Assembly: GCA_017504485.1 (NCBI GenBank)
Contig: JAFVRC010000016.1
Location: forward strand, 1 to 64,000
Direction: 5' to 3'
Source of the DNA: Alistipes sp.
GTDB taxonomy: Bacteria; Bacteroidota; Bacteroidia; Bacteroidales; Rikenellaceae
Length of the DNA: 64,000 bases
A model generated the notes under the pieces. It was not told the origin of the DNA. It worked only from the letters and a program-made list of their open reading frames with translations, and ran no database searches. Position numbers and translations under genes: made by a program. Shown here in pieces: positions 48,552-57,519 of this stretch. How positions within the stretch are numbered: the stretch's first letter is position 1; every line of letters starts with the position of its first letter.

Positions 48552-50795
48552 ATGACAGGAATTTACATTGCAGTAGTGGTGGTATTGGCCATCCTCGCGG
48601 TATCGGGGTTATATGTCGGAGTGACAAACGACGCCGTGAACTTTCTCAATTCGGCAATAGGCAGCAAGGCCGCAAAGATGCGCACGATACTTATTGTCGC
48701 ATCGGTCGGCATCATTATCGGTGCGCTCACGTCGAGCGGAATGATGGAGGTGGCACGAAGCGGCATGTTCAACCCTTCGCTCTTCACGTTCAAGGAGGTG
48801 ATGATGCTCTATGTGGGCGTGATGATTGCAAACGTTGTGCTGCTCGACCTCTACAACTCGCTCGGTCTGCCGACCTCGACAACCGTGTCGCTCATCTTCT
48901 GTCTGCTCGGCTCGGCCGTGGCAGTGTCGCTCTACAAGATTGCGACCGACGATGCGGTAACCTTTGCAAATCTCGGCGAGTTCCTCAACACGACACGCGC
49001 GATGGGTATCGTGTCGGCAATCCTGCTCTCCGTGGTGCTCGCGTTCGTGTGCGGTACCATAATAATGTATATATCGCGTGTGATATTCACGTTCCGATAT
49101 GTGAAGATGTTGCGCCGCCTGGGAGCCGTGTGGTGCGGACTGTCGCTCACCTCGATTATCTACTTCGCGCTCTTCAAGGGACTGAAAAATATCCTCAGCG
49201 AGAGCGCATTCGTAGGGTGGATAAACGACAACCTGCTCCTCGCACTCGTAGCGTGCTGGGCGGTGTGTTCGCTGGTGCTCTTCTTCTTGCAGATTTTCCG
49301 CGTGAACATCCTGCGCATAAACATCCTCGCCGGAACATTCGCCCTCGCCCTCGCCTTTGCGGGTAACGACCTCGTGAACTTTATCGGCGTGCCGATTGCC
49401 GGCTTCGACTCCTTCTCGTATGCCAAGAGCGCAACGGGAATGAACGAGACGATGCTCATGTCACGCCTCGCAGAGCCCGAGACAGCAAACTTCCTCTACA
49501 TTCTCCTCGCAGGTGCCATAATGATTGTGACACTCTGGACCTCGAGCAAGTCGATGCACGTCTCCGAGACCGAGATCTCACTCTCGGCACAGGGCGACGA
49601 TATCGTGCCATCACAGGCCTCGTCGGGCCTCTCGCGCACGCTTGTTCGCGGAACGGTAAATGTGGTACGCTTCTTCGACCGCATAACACCCGAGCGCACG
49701 AAGAGATTCATCGCCTCGCGCTTCGAGTTTGCGGACATAGAGCATAGCGGTGCACCTTATGATATGATTCGTGCAACGGTGAACCTCACAACAGCCTCGC
49801 TTCTGATTGCGCTCGCCACGTCGCTCAAGTTGCCACTCTCGACCACCTACGTCTGCTTTATGGTGGCGATGGGTTCGTCGCTCGCCGACCGCGCTTGGGG
49901 CCGCGAAAGTGCCGTATATCGCATTACGGGTGTGGTGACGGTTATTATGGGCTGGTTCGTGACGGCCATTGGCGGCTTCATCATTGCGTTGGCCGTAGGC
50001 TCGATCCTCATCTGGGGCGAGTGGATAGCATTCTTCGCACTCTCGGCGCTCTGCATGTATATGCTCCTGCGCAGCAACTTCAAGAAGCCCGAGAAGAAGG
50101 AGAAGAAGGACGAAAATACCCTCCTCTCGCGCGACACGCTGGCCGACGACTCGATGCGCACGATACAGAGCACTATCAAGAATTCGACACGCATCTACAA
50201 TCGCACAATCGTAGCTCTGATGAAGGAGAACCGCAAAGCCCTCAAGGAGCTGTTGGTCGAGGCCTCCGAGATGTACGAGCACAACCGTATGATGAAATAT
50301 ACGATTGCGCCGACACTACGCGACACCTACGGCTCGGATCTCAACCTCTCGCTCTACTATGTGCAGATTGTCGATTACCTGAACGAGATAACCAAGTCGC
50401 TCGTGCACATCACGCGACCGGCCTTCGAGCATATCGACAACAACCATCAGGGCCTCAGCCGCGTGCAGACCGAGAGCCTCATGAGCGTCAATGCCGATGT
50501 CGATGAGATATATTCGCGTATCCTCTATATGCTCTCGACAGGCGATATGACCGATATCGACGAGGTGCTGACGATGCGCGACTCGCTCTTCGATCGCATA
50601 GCCCAATCGACCAAGGAGGAGCTCAAGCGCATAACCGATGGCGAGTCGAATGCCCGCGCAGGCATGCTCTACCTCAACATCCTCTCGGAGACCAAGACAA
50701 TGGTGCTCCAGTCGCGCAACCTTCTCAAATCGCGCCGCTACTTTATGGAGCAGGAGGGCAAGCCGCTGCGCCAAGCCAGCAAACTGCATATGTAG
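48552..50795 (+). CDS. pit: PiT-family inorganic phosphate transporter
   Basis: The 747-residue inner-membrane protein has the two PiT signature halves GVTNDAVNFLNSAIGSKAAKMR and AGNDLVNFIGVPIAGFDSF, each followed by hydrophobic helices; SLGLPTSTTVSLI and LKLPLSTTYVCF are also typical. From about residue 510 a charged linker leads to a helical PhoU-like cytosolic domain (about 535-747), a fusion seen in Bacteroidetes. It probably imports phosphate with cation symport. An 11-bp direct repeat near its promoter may be a regulator site. Confidence 0.92.
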   Translation: MTGIYIAVVVVLAILAVSGLYVGVTNDAVNFLNSAIGSKAAKMRTILIVASVGIIIGALTSSGMMEVARSGMFNPSLFTFKEVMMLYVGVMIANVVLLDLYNSLGLPTSTTVSLIFCLLGSAVAVSLYKIATDDAVTFANLGEFLNTTRAMGIVSAILLSVVLAFVCGTIIMYISRVIFTFRYVKMLRRLGAVWCGLSLTSIIYFALFKGLKNILSESAFVGWINDNLLLALVACWAVCSLVLFFLQIFRVNILRINILAGTFALALAFAGNDLVNFIGVPIAGFDSFSYAKSATGMNETMLMSRLAEPETANFLYILLAGAIMIVTLWTSSKSMHVSETEISLSAQGDDIVPSQASSGLSRTLVRGTVNVVRFFDRITPERTKRFIASRFEFADIEHSGAPYDMIRATVNLTTASLLIALATSLKLPLSTTYVCFMVAMGSSLADRAWGRESAVYRITGVVTVIMGWFVTAIGGFIIALAVGSILIWGEWIAFFALSALCMYMLLRSNFKKPEKKEKKDENTLLSRDTLADDSMRTIQSTIKNSTRIYNRTIVALMKENRKALKELLVEASEMYEHNRMMKYTIAPTLRDTYGSDLNLSLYYVQIVDYLNEITKSLVHITRPAFEHIDNNHQGLSRVQTESLMSVNADVDEIYSRILYMLSTGDMTDIDEVLTMRDSLFDRIAQSTKEELKRITDGESNARAGMLYLNILSETKTMVLQSRNLLKSRRYFMEQEGKPLRQASKLHM

Positions 50796-50818
50796 GCGAT
50801 AGTATTGTGCAGTAGATA

Positions 50819-50862
50819 ACGGGGCTGTCCGATAAGTTGTGTTGCGGCGGCCCCTACTTTTT
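50819..50862 (+). terminator. Terminator after pit, repeat family copy C
   Basis: The hairpin ggggctgtccgataag ... gttgcggcggcccc is followed by TACTTTTT. The core is nearly identical to copy B. Confidence 0.8.
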
Positions 50863-50935
50863 ATGCTCGGCACGATAGGCCACCAAAGCAACACCCCCGG
50901 CTCCGAGGTCAAACAGCACATAACCCAACAATACA

Positions 50936-50970
50936 AAAAAAGAGAAGTCCTTGCGAAACTTCTCTTTTCG
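50936..50970. repeat. Hairpin resembling the tRNA-Leu terminator
   Basis: aaagagaagt / acttctcttt with a 9-base loop is followed by tttcgtaccc, the same bases that follow the tRNA terminator at 51313-51323. Confidence 0.5.
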
Positions 50971-51046
50971 TACCCTATGATGTCCTATTTTCGAACGAGT
51001 TTCTGCGTGACTTATCCCGCCTTTGGTCATTGCGAGATATTGCCCC

Positions 51047-51223
51047 CGACCCGAATAATGTTTAAGTGGGTCGAAGGTCCTCAGCAGGCGAGAGTAGACC
51101 GAGCAGATGAAATGTGCAGAAAACCGAAGGTTTAGAAGCTTGATTGAAAAGACGATGTCAAATTTATTTGAACAGAAGATTTTCAATTAAGATTCTAATG
51201 TTGCGTAGCAACACTGCACATTT
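51047..51223. ncRNA. Candidate structured RNA or palindromic element
   Basis: No ORF of note is present. Nested pairings are visible: cgaccc/gggtcg (51047-51052, 51068-51073); an outer 10-bp stem aaatgtgcag/ctgcacattt (51110-51119, 51214-51223); and inside it aaacc/ggttt (51121-51133), attgaaaa/ttttcaat (51143-51150, 51180-51187) closing a tcaaa/tttga hairpin, and gttgc/gcaac (51201-51213). This cloverleaf-like nesting exceeds what I expect by chance, but the family is not recognised. Confidence 0.4.
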
Positions 51224-51283
51224 ATAGAGCGAAGACGAGTCTGCCGAGCCGCCACAGGAGCAACGACCTCGGCGAAGGGTAAC

Positions 51284-51318
51284 GAAAAAAGAGGAAGACT
51301 TTCATCTTCCTCTTTTTC
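51284..51318 (-). terminator. Terminator of tRNA-Leu
   Basis: The hairpin gaggaaga / tcttcctc is flanked by A and T runs; on the minus strand it follows the tRNA 3' end directly and ends in TTTTTTC. Confidence 0.85.
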
Positions 51319-51319
51319 G

Positions 51320-51403
51320 TACCCGGAGCCGGGGTCGAACCGGCACAGGGGTGAACCTACTGGTGTTTGAGACCAGCGCGTCTACCGATTCCGCCATCCG
51401 GGC
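51320..51403 (-). tRNA. tRNA-Leu (anticodon CAA)
   Basis: The minus strand reads GCCCGGA (acceptor) ... GCTGGTCTCAAACACCAGT (anticodon stem and loop, anticodon CAA) ... a long variable arm ... GCCGGTTCGACCCCGGC (T arm) ... TCCGGGT plus discriminator A. The class II variable arm and CAA anticodon identify Leu for UUG codons. CCA is not encoded. The first acceptor pair is G-U. Confidence 0.95.
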
Positions 51404-51511
51404 GTGCTTTACAGCGGTGCAAAGGTATAAATAATTTTTTGATTTGCAACCCTAATCCCCAAAATTTTGCAAAAATTGACCACTCGGAGTACAACATTAA
51501 CCCCTTTTGTA

Positions 51512-51519
51512 TATCTTTG
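51512..51519 (+). promoter_or_regulatory. -7 box (TATCTTTG) of the SulP transporter
   Basis: It is a full match, 39 bp before the start codon. The -33 box is weak. Confidence 0.6.
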
Positions 51520-51558
51520 CGCCGTGTTAGGTATTTTTAAGAAATTTTAATATTAGCG

Positions 51559-53256
51559 ATGAACTTGCTGAAATCTATCGACTTTCGTCCGAAGTTGTTC
51601 TCTTCGCTCCGCGGCTACAACCGCGAGACTCTCATCCGCGACATCATTGCGGGTATCATTGTGGGCATTGTGGCCATTCCGCTGGCCATTGCCTTCGGTA
51701 TAGCCTCGGGCGTAGGCCCGACGGAGGGCCTTGTGACTGCGATTATCGCAGGTCTTATCATCTCGGCTCTCGGCGGTTCGAAGGTGCAGATTGGCGGCCC
51801 GACGGGCGCCTTTATCGTCATCATATACGGCATTGTCCAGGAGTTTGGCCTCGGAGGTCTGGCCATAGCAACGATTATGGCCGGTGTAATTCTCGTGCTG
51901 ATGGGCGTATTCAAGCTCGGCACAATAATCAAATTTATGCCATACCCGATTATCGTCGGCTTCACGGGCGGTATCGCCATCACAATCTTCTCGACGCAGA
52001 TGAACGACCTCTTCGGTATGGGCATCGAAAGCGTGCCGGCCAACTTCATCGACAAGTGGATATGCTACTTCAACAACGTGGGTAATATCAATTGGGTTTC
52101 ACTGGCCGTAGGTGTGGCAAGCATACTTATTATAGTATTTATGCCGCGTATCTCGAAGCGTTTGCCTGGCTCACTGATTGCCATTATCGTCATGACGGGC
52201 GTCTGCGCACTCTTGAAACACTACAACGTGGCCGATGTCGAAACCATTGGCGACCGTTACCAGCTACCATCGGGGCTGCCGCAGTTCCGTCTGCCGGCAC
52301 TCGCCGAGGGGGAATCGCTCTTCTCGACAATGCAGGCTCTGCTCCCTGTAGCCTTCACCATCGCAATGCTCGGAGCTATCGAGTCGCTCCTCTCGGCAAT
52401 GGTGGCTGACGGCGTGATTGGCGATCGCCACAACTCGAACACCGAGCTTATTGGCCAAGGCCTCGCCAACATCGTTGTTCCATTCTTCGGCGGCATACCT
52501 GCCACAGGTGCCATTGCCCGCACAATGGCCAACATCAACAACGGAGGCCGCACACCAATCGCCGGCATCGTGCATACGGTGGTACTGCTACTCGTACTGC
52601 TGCTGCTCGGCGGCGTGGTGGAGATGATTCCTATGCCGTGCCTGGCCGGTGTGCTGATTATCGTGTCATACAACATGAGCGGTTGGCGCACGATACGCTC
52701 GATGTGCCGACAGTCACGCTCGGATATCGCTGTGCTCTTCACGACTCTGCTACTCACGGTAATCTTCGACCTTACGATTGCTATAGAGGTGGGTCTTGTG
52801 ATGGCTATCGTACTATTTATGAGGCGTATCATGGAGAGTACAAACATATCGGTGCTGCGCGATGAGATAGAGGTGCACCACGACGGCGAGCGCAGCGACG
52901 AGCGCATCACCATCCCACAGAATGTCGAGGTATATGAGATCGACGGCCCATTCTTCTTCGGCATCGCCACGCGCTTTGAGGAGCTTACCCGTATGCGTAC
53001 CCCGATGCCTATTCGCATCGTGCGTATGCGCAAGGTATCATTCATCGACTCGACAGGCATCCACAACCTCGAGATATTTATCGAGGCGGCACTCGGCGAG
53101 GGACAGACAGTGATTCTCTCGGGTGTAAATCCGCAGGTATTCTCGGCACTGCGACGTGCGCGTATCGTTGAGATGGTTGGCGAGGAGAATGTTCTCGACC
53201 ATATAGACAAGGCTCTGGCGCGTGCCGCCGAGCTGGCTGCAAAGTTGGAGCAGTAG
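51559..53256 (+). CDS. SulP-family anion transporter with STAS domain
   Basis: The 565-residue inner-membrane transporter has the SulP core (IIVGIVAIPLAIAFGIASGVGPTEGLVTAIIAG, then GSKVQIGGPTGAFIVIIYGIV) with about ten or more helices, NIVVPFFGGIPATGAIARTMANINNGGRTPIAGI, and a C-terminal STAS domain (about 450-560: VEVYEIDGPFFFGIATRFEEL, MRKVSFIDSTGIHNLEIFI). The substrate may be sulfate, bicarbonate or a dicarboxylate; sequence alone does not tell. Its terminator overlaps the end of the convergent gene. Confidence 0.93.
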   Translation: MNLLKSIDFRPKLFSSLRGYNRETLIRDIIAGIIVGIVAIPLAIAFGIASGVGPTEGLVTAIIAGLIISALGGSKVQIGGPTGAFIVIIYGIVQEFGLGGLAIATIMAGVILVLMGVFKLGTIIKFMPYPIIVGFTGGIAITIFSTQMNDLFGMGIESVPANFIDKWICYFNNVGNINWVSLAVGVASILIIVFMPRISKRLPGSLIAIIVMTGVCALLKHYNVADVETIGDRYQLPSGLPQFRLPALAEGESLFSTMQALLPVAFTIAMLGAIESLLSAMVADGVIGDRHNSNTELIGQGLANIVVPFFGGIPATGAIARTMANINNGGRTPIAGIVHTVVLLLVLLLLGGVVEMIPMPCLAGVLIIVSYNMSGWRTIRSMCRQSRSDIAVLFTTLLLTVIFDLTIAIEVGLVMAIVLFMRRIMESTNISVLRDEIEVHHDGERSDERITIPQNVEVYEIDGPFFFGIATRFEELTRMRTPMPIRIVRMRKVSFIDSTGIHNLEIFIEAALGEGQTVILSGVNPQVFSALRRARIVEMVGEENVLDHIDKALARAAELAAKLEQ

Positions 53257-53274
53257 AGCCCCGACAAAGCCACG

Positions 53275-54678
53275 TTACAAGTTCCACCTGTCGACTATCA
53301 GTTCGGTTGGCAGGTGGTATTTTTTTGATACGGGGCGCAACATCGCCCTATCCATCTGCACATCCCCCGTGCCGAGATACTCGTCAGCACGGAAGAGCAT
53401 CGGCACACGGCTATCCTCGAATCCGTGTCGAGCATATAGTCGGCGTGCCGCCTCGCCACTCGGAATAAGGGCTGCAAAGTCATAGTCTCCCGACTGCTCG
53501 ATAGCAGCAAGGGCCCTATCGATAAGGCGTGATGCGATACCCCGACCACGATACTTCTCGTCGGTAGCCACGGCGTATATATAAGCAATGCGGTGCTCGC
53601 CACTGCGCAGAGGCACGACGTGCAACATCGCAACCACACACCCCGACTCCTCGGCCATCAGACGCTCGACCGCCTCGCCGTAACGCACCATAAAACTATC
53701 GATATCCTCGCGGCTATCGCCAAACACACGCTGCCACAAGGCACGCACCTCGCGCTCCTGCCGCGTAAGCAGCCGCGCCTCGTACTTATCGAGCAACTCA
53801 ACGGGGTGGTACGACATCTTCGAGAAGCGAAGCCCCTCCAGACCAAGGTCGTCCTCGCGGTTTATGTAGCGATACTCGTTGCGCAGACTCTCGGCAAAGA
53901 GGCGGTTGATGACTATCGCCGCGCCGTCGAATGCAGGGTCGGCCTTCTCGACGTGTGTGCAGAAGGTGTCGTGGTTTATCGCTGAGCCGTAGGTGAAGGC
54001 TGCCGGGCGACCATCGGCATAGAGAATCATACCGCGCAACCCCAAGGCCTCGAAATCCCCAAAGGCTCGCGCCAAGGCACGCTGCTCGGCGCTCTCGCTC
54101 CACGAGTCGCAGCCTCGCGCTGCGCACCACTGCTCGTTCAGCGCACGGCACTCATCGAGCCGCTCAACGGTCAGAGGCTCGACACGAAGGGCATAGCGTG
54201 CCACAAATCTGTTTATATGGTTTCGCTTGGGCTGATAGCGGCGGCCCGGAAGGTCGGCCAAGTCAGCCGTGAGGTATATATAATCACTGAGCGCTCGCGG
54301 CGCGGCAAAGGCGAAAGACTCGGACATAAGTTCCTCGAGCGTAGCACGCCACTCGGCTGTAAGGCCCGCAAAGCAGAGCCGCACGCCACATCGGGCAGCA
54401 TCACGCTGCAACACCTCAACAACAGATCGACGGTCTCCACAACCAACGGGCTGCATATAGCACAACCGCCCGTCACTCGACCGAAAGCGTATAAGCAAAA
54501 AACCGCCATACTCGGACACTTCGCCGTGATAGCTATCTTGCCAGCAGAAGAGGTTTGCGAAGCTCAAGTCGCAGTTGCGCTCCTCGCTCGGCTCGACGTA
54601 GCGGACAAAGAGAGACCTGTCATCGAGGCTCACCCGATGAAACACTATCTCCGACTCGGAAGTTTTTGTCCCTTGCAT
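53275..54678 (-). CDS. DUF2156-GNAT fusion protein
   Basis: This protein has 467 residues. The N-terminal about 300 residues resemble DUF2156 (the acyltransferase domain related to MprF/phosphatidylglycerol lysyltransferases): CDLSFANLFCWQDSY, SDYIYLTADLADLPGRRYQPKRNHINRF and NREDDLGLEGLRFSKMSYHP. The C-terminal part (about 310-430) is a GNAT acetyltransferase with the acetyl-CoA loop VATDEKYRGRGIASRLIDRAL and AARRLYARHGFED. The substrate is unknown. The start overlaps the preceding LTA-synthase-like gene by 59 bp, so the two are coupled. A later start such as the GTG near 54645 cannot be excluded. Confidence 0.8.
   Translation of the reverse strand: MQGTKTSESEIVFHRVSLDDRSLFVRYVEPSEERNCDLSFANLFCWQDSYHGEVSEYGGFLLIRFRSSDGRLCYMQPVGCGDRRSVVEVLQRDAARCGVRLCFAGLTAEWRATLEELMSESFAFAAPRALSDYIYLTADLADLPGRRYQPKRNHINRFVARYALRVEPLTVERLDECRALNEQWCAARGCDSWSESAEQRALARAFGDFEALGLRGMILYADGRPAAFTYGSAINHDTFCTHVEKADPAFDGAAIVINRLFAESLRNEYRYINREDDLGLEGLRFSKMSYHPVELLDKYEARLLTRQEREVRALWQRVFGDSREDIDSFMVRYGEAVERLMAEESGCVVAMLHVVPLRSGEHRIAYIYAVATDEKYRGRGIASRLIDRALAAIEQSGDYDFAALIPSGEAARRLYARHGFEDSRVPMLFRADEYLGTGDVQMDRAMLRPVSKKYHLPTELIVDRWNL
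53284..53327 (+). terminator. SulP terminator inside the end of the convergent gene
   Basis: ccacctg (53284-53290) and caggtgg (53311-53317), extended inward with GU pairs, are followed by TATTTTTTTG. It overlaps the last codons of the DUF2156-GNAT gene. Confidence 0.75.
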
Positions 54679-56575
54679 TGCCGTAATATTGCTGAATAAA
54701 GGCCTTCATATATCGCTCCACGCGCTCCTTATCGACCTCACCGAGGAGATTGCGGCTGTGCATAAGGTCGTTCAGCTCATAAATCTCGGTCACCATATCA
54801 TCGTCAAAGACGAAGAGGTGGCTGTCGGTAATCGCCTTGTAACCATCATCGTAGAGCACGATGCATTGTTCCGTTTGCTCGGCAAACAGATTGCGACCAT
54901 AGGCGAAATATGGCTCGTCAATGCGCAGCAGCCCCATCATCGTAGGCATAATATCCAACTGCGAGGCCACACCGTCGTACTCGCCACGCAGCGCACCATC
55001 AGGCGTGTAGATAAATCCCACGATGTGCATATCGTATGGCAACACATTGCTGCGCGGAGCGAAACGCTCGCTCGAAACGTGGTCTGCCACAAAGACAAAT
55101 ACCGTGCGAGAGAACCACTCCTTGTGGCTGTTCTCCTCGAAGAAACGCCTAATCGAGGCATCGGCATAGGCGACACATCGCTGCACCTTGGTCTTACCCT
55201 CGGGCAGACGGTCGCGCCACTCGTCGGGCACGATGAACGGATGGTGCGAGCTAATCGTAAATACGGAGGTCATAAACGGCTCCTTCAAGTTATCGATCTC
55301 CTTGCCCATAAACGAGAGGAAGCAGTCATCCCAGATGCCCCAATAGCCATCGAAGTCGCCACGGCCGCACGCCTGCTCGTAATCTTCGAGGCTGTAGTTC
55401 TGCTCGAAGCCCGCAGCGTTGGCGTAGGCACCGAAGCCCATCGAGCCACGCTCCGAGCCGCAGAAGAAGGCTGTCTTATAACCTCTGTCGGCCAGTATAC
55501 GCGGCAGAGGTCGGCTTTCACCGAGCGACTCGGCCATCAGCATAAACGGCTTTTTGAGCGACGGTATAGAGCTCCATATCGACGGTAGTGCCTGAATCGA
55601 CCTCTTACCGTTGGCATACATCCGCGAGAAGGTAAATCCCTCACGCATCAGCGAGTCGAGGAATGGCGTGTAGCCCTTCTGCTCCTCGTCGGTATAGATG
55701 TCCGGGCAGAGGTGCGCCGAGTGCTCGGCTGAGAGGCTCTCCATAACGAAGATAACCACATTGCGATCGGCGAGCGACACGGCTGTCGTATCGGCCGCGG
55801 CGTGACACGGCGAGTAGATGCGGTTGAGCTCCTCGCGCTCGAAGTATTGCGGCACCTCGATACCGCCGCCCGACTTGGTGCGAATGATGCAGAACGGGTT
55901 GCTCAACACGATATTTGCCTTCTTGCCATCGGCCGCATACTGCATAGCCACCGGCACGGCAATCGGGCGCACCATACGGCTGAAGCCGCCACGCACACCC
56001 CCTATCGAGAGTGCAATAGCCACTCCGAGCAGGAACGTCGAGAATCCGTAGTAGGCGGCGCCACGCAACAGAGGCTCGGGCCTTATATTGCGTCCATAGG
56101 CCTTGGCGAGCAGTATCATTAGCAACAGAGCATATATCACCAAATACCAATTCTCGGCCAAAAACTTGAAGACGAGCAGCACCGAGTTCGAGTTGTCGGC
56201 AAAGAATATCTCCTCGGCCGTAAATCGCTTCTGCGTATAGCGGAAATAGACCGCATCGCACATATTTATTGCCACTACGGCAATCGAATTGACCACCACA
56301 TAGAGCCAATAGAGCATATCGCTGTAAATCCGATACTCGCGGAAGCGGAACGGGAGCAACGAGAGCAGAATCCACACGCAGTTGGCATAGATTATCGATA
56401 CCGTATCGAAGCGCAGCGCACCCTCGATAAGGGTGGGCACCTCGCTCCACGCTATCGAGCCGATAACCTCCGCATTATAGAGCACAAAAGCTCCGCGACA
56501 GAGCATCAGCACCAGATAGAGCAACACGATACGCCACAGCGTAAGCAGCGGATAGGTACGCAACAGACGATCCAT
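54620..56575 (-). CDS. LTA synthase/MdoB-like phosphoglycerol transferase
   Basis: The 651-residue protein has an N-terminal membrane domain with five hydrophobic helices (to about 200) and a C-terminal extracytoplasmic sulfatase-fold domain. Visible are VVIFVMESLSAEH (metal Glu), the nucleophile region YANGKRSIQALPSI (Ser in place of the Thr of Gram-positive LtaS), FTISSHHPFIVP and FVADHVS. Such proteins in Gram-negatives move phosphoglycerol or phosphoethanolamine onto periplasmic glycans or lipids. The ATG follows the nadC stop with no gap (TAAATG). Confidence 0.9.
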   Translation of the reverse strand: MDRLLRTYPLLTLWRIVLLYLVLMLCRGAFVLYNAEVIGSIAWSEVPTLIEGALRFDTVSIIYANCVWILLSLLPFRFREYRIYSDMLYWLYVVVNSIAVVAINMCDAVYFRYTQKRFTAEEIFFADNSNSVLLVFKFLAENWYLVIYALLLMILLAKAYGRNIRPEPLLRGAAYYGFSTFLLGVAIALSIGGVRGGFSRMVRPIAVPVAMQYAADGKKANIVLSNPFCIIRTKSGGGIEVPQYFEREELNRIYSPCHAAADTTAVSLADRNVVIFVMESLSAEHSAHLCPDIYTDEEQKGYTPFLDSLMREGFTFSRMYANGKRSIQALPSIWSSIPSLKKPFMLMAESLGESRPLPRILADRGYKTAFFCGSERGSMGFGAYANAAGFEQNYSLEDYEQACGRGDFDGYWGIWDDCFLSFMGKEIDNLKEPFMTSVFTISSHHPFIVPDEWRDRLPEGKTKVQRCVAYADASIRRFFEENSHKEWFSRTVFVFVADHVSSERFAPRSNVLPYDMHIVGFIYTPDGALRGEYDGVASQLDIMPTMMGLLRIDEPYFAYGRNLFAEQTEQCIVLYDDGYKAITDSHLFVFDDDMVTEIYELNDLMHSRNLLGEVDKERVERYMKAFIQQYYGNARDKNFRVGDSVSSGEPR

Positions 56576-57427
56576 TTAGCAGGCCTTTAATGACATATCG
56601 AGCGACTTGATTTGGTGTGTCAGTGCACCGACCGATATGAAATCGACACCCGTCTCGGCGTAATCGCGCAGCGTATCGAGCGTGATGCCGCCACTCGACT
56701 CCGTCTCGCAGCGACCGGCCACCTTGGCTACCGCCTCGCGCGTCTGCTCGACCGTGAAGTTGTCGAACATAATGCGATCGACACCTCCGGCAGCAAAGAC
56801 CTCGTCGATATCCTCCAGCGAGCGCACCTCGTACTCAATAGGAATCTGCTTGCCCTTGGCCGCGAGGTACTGCTTCGCACCCGTAACAGCGTTGCGAATG
56901 CCGCCAGCGAAATCGATATGGTTATCCTTCAAGAGAATCATATCGAAGAGGCCTATGCGGTGGTTCTCACCACCACCAATCTTGACGGCCATCTTCTCCA
57001 GCACACGCATACCCGGCGTGGTCTTGCGCGTATCGAGCACCTTGGTATGCAGGCCGGCAAGACGGTCGGCATAGACTGCCGTTTGCGTAGCCACGCCACT
57101 CATACGCTGCATAACATTCAGGAGTATGCGCTCGGCCTGCAACAGCGACTGCAAGCGTCCCTCGACATAGAAGGCCACATCGCCCGGCTTCACACGCGCA
57201 CCATCCTCGAGCAGTTGCTCGAAATGCACCGTTTTGTCGAGACGATGCAGAATCATCTCGGCAACCTCGATACCGGCAATGATGCCCTCCTGCTTGCACA
57301 GCAGGCGCATACGTCCACGCTCCTCGCTCGGGATGCAGCAGAGCGACGTGTGGTCGCCATCGCCTATATCCTCCTTGATGGCCAGCTCGATAAGTTCCTC
57401 AACGTAAGGTATATAATCTGCTTTCAT
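56576..57427 (-). CDS. nadC: Nicotinate-nucleotide pyrophosphorylase
   Basis: The 283-residue enzyme makes nicotinate mononucleotide from quinolinate and PRPP (NAD synthesis). Motifs present are EDIGDGDHTS, ILLNVMQRMSGVAT, LDTRKTTPGMR, GGGENHRIGLFDMILLKDNHI and ESSGGITLDTLRDYAETGVDFISVGALTH. It is the first gene of a three-gene minus-strand run. nadA and nadB are not in the window. The promoter region (TAACTTTG at 57451-57458) is duplicated 4.7 kb upstream. Confidence 0.96.
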   Translation of the reverse strand: MKADYIPYVEELIELAIKEDIGDGDHTSLCCIPSEERGRMRLLCKQEGIIAGIEVAEMILHRLDKTVHFEQLLEDGARVKPGDVAFYVEGRLQSLLQAERILLNVMQRMSGVATQTAVYADRLAGLHTKVLDTRKTTPGMRVLEKMAVKIGGGENHRIGLFDMILLKDNHIDFAGGIRNAVTGAKQYLAAKGKQIPIEYEVRSLEDIDEVFAAGGVDRIMFDNFTVEQTREAVAKVAGRCETESSGGITLDTLRDYAETGVDFISVGALTHQIKSLDMSLKAC

Positions 57428-57486
57428 AGGATTAATGTTTTTAACGATGGCAAAGTTAGAAAAAAAAGCGGTGTTAGGAAAATTTT
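57424..57486. repeat. Direct repeat copy 1 (nadC promoter segment)
   Basis: This 63-bp segment starts at the nadC start codon and is nearly identical (four differences) to 62171-62232. It ends with only one half (ggtgttagga) of the terminator hairpin that is complete at 62213-62266. Confidence 0.9.
57451..57458 (-). promoter_or_regulatory. -7 box (TAACTTTG) of nadC
   Basis: It is a full match to TAnnTTTG on the minus strand, 23 bp from the nadC ATG. It lies inside the duplicated segment. Confidence 0.65.
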
Positions 57487-57502
57487 GATTAATATATCAC
57501 AA
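57487..57502. repeat. Inner 15-bp direct repeat, left copy
   Basis: gattaatatatcaca (57487-57501) recurs at 62104-62118 on the other side of the SGNH lipoprotein gene. Confidence 0.75.
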
Positions 57503-57519
57503 CTTCATACTATTTATTG

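Noticed and set aside
53275..56575. Frameshift between the LTA-synthase-like and DUF2156-GNAT genes because of a 59-bp overlap
   Set aside because: Both proteins are complete with their own motifs and ends; the overlap looks like translational coupling.
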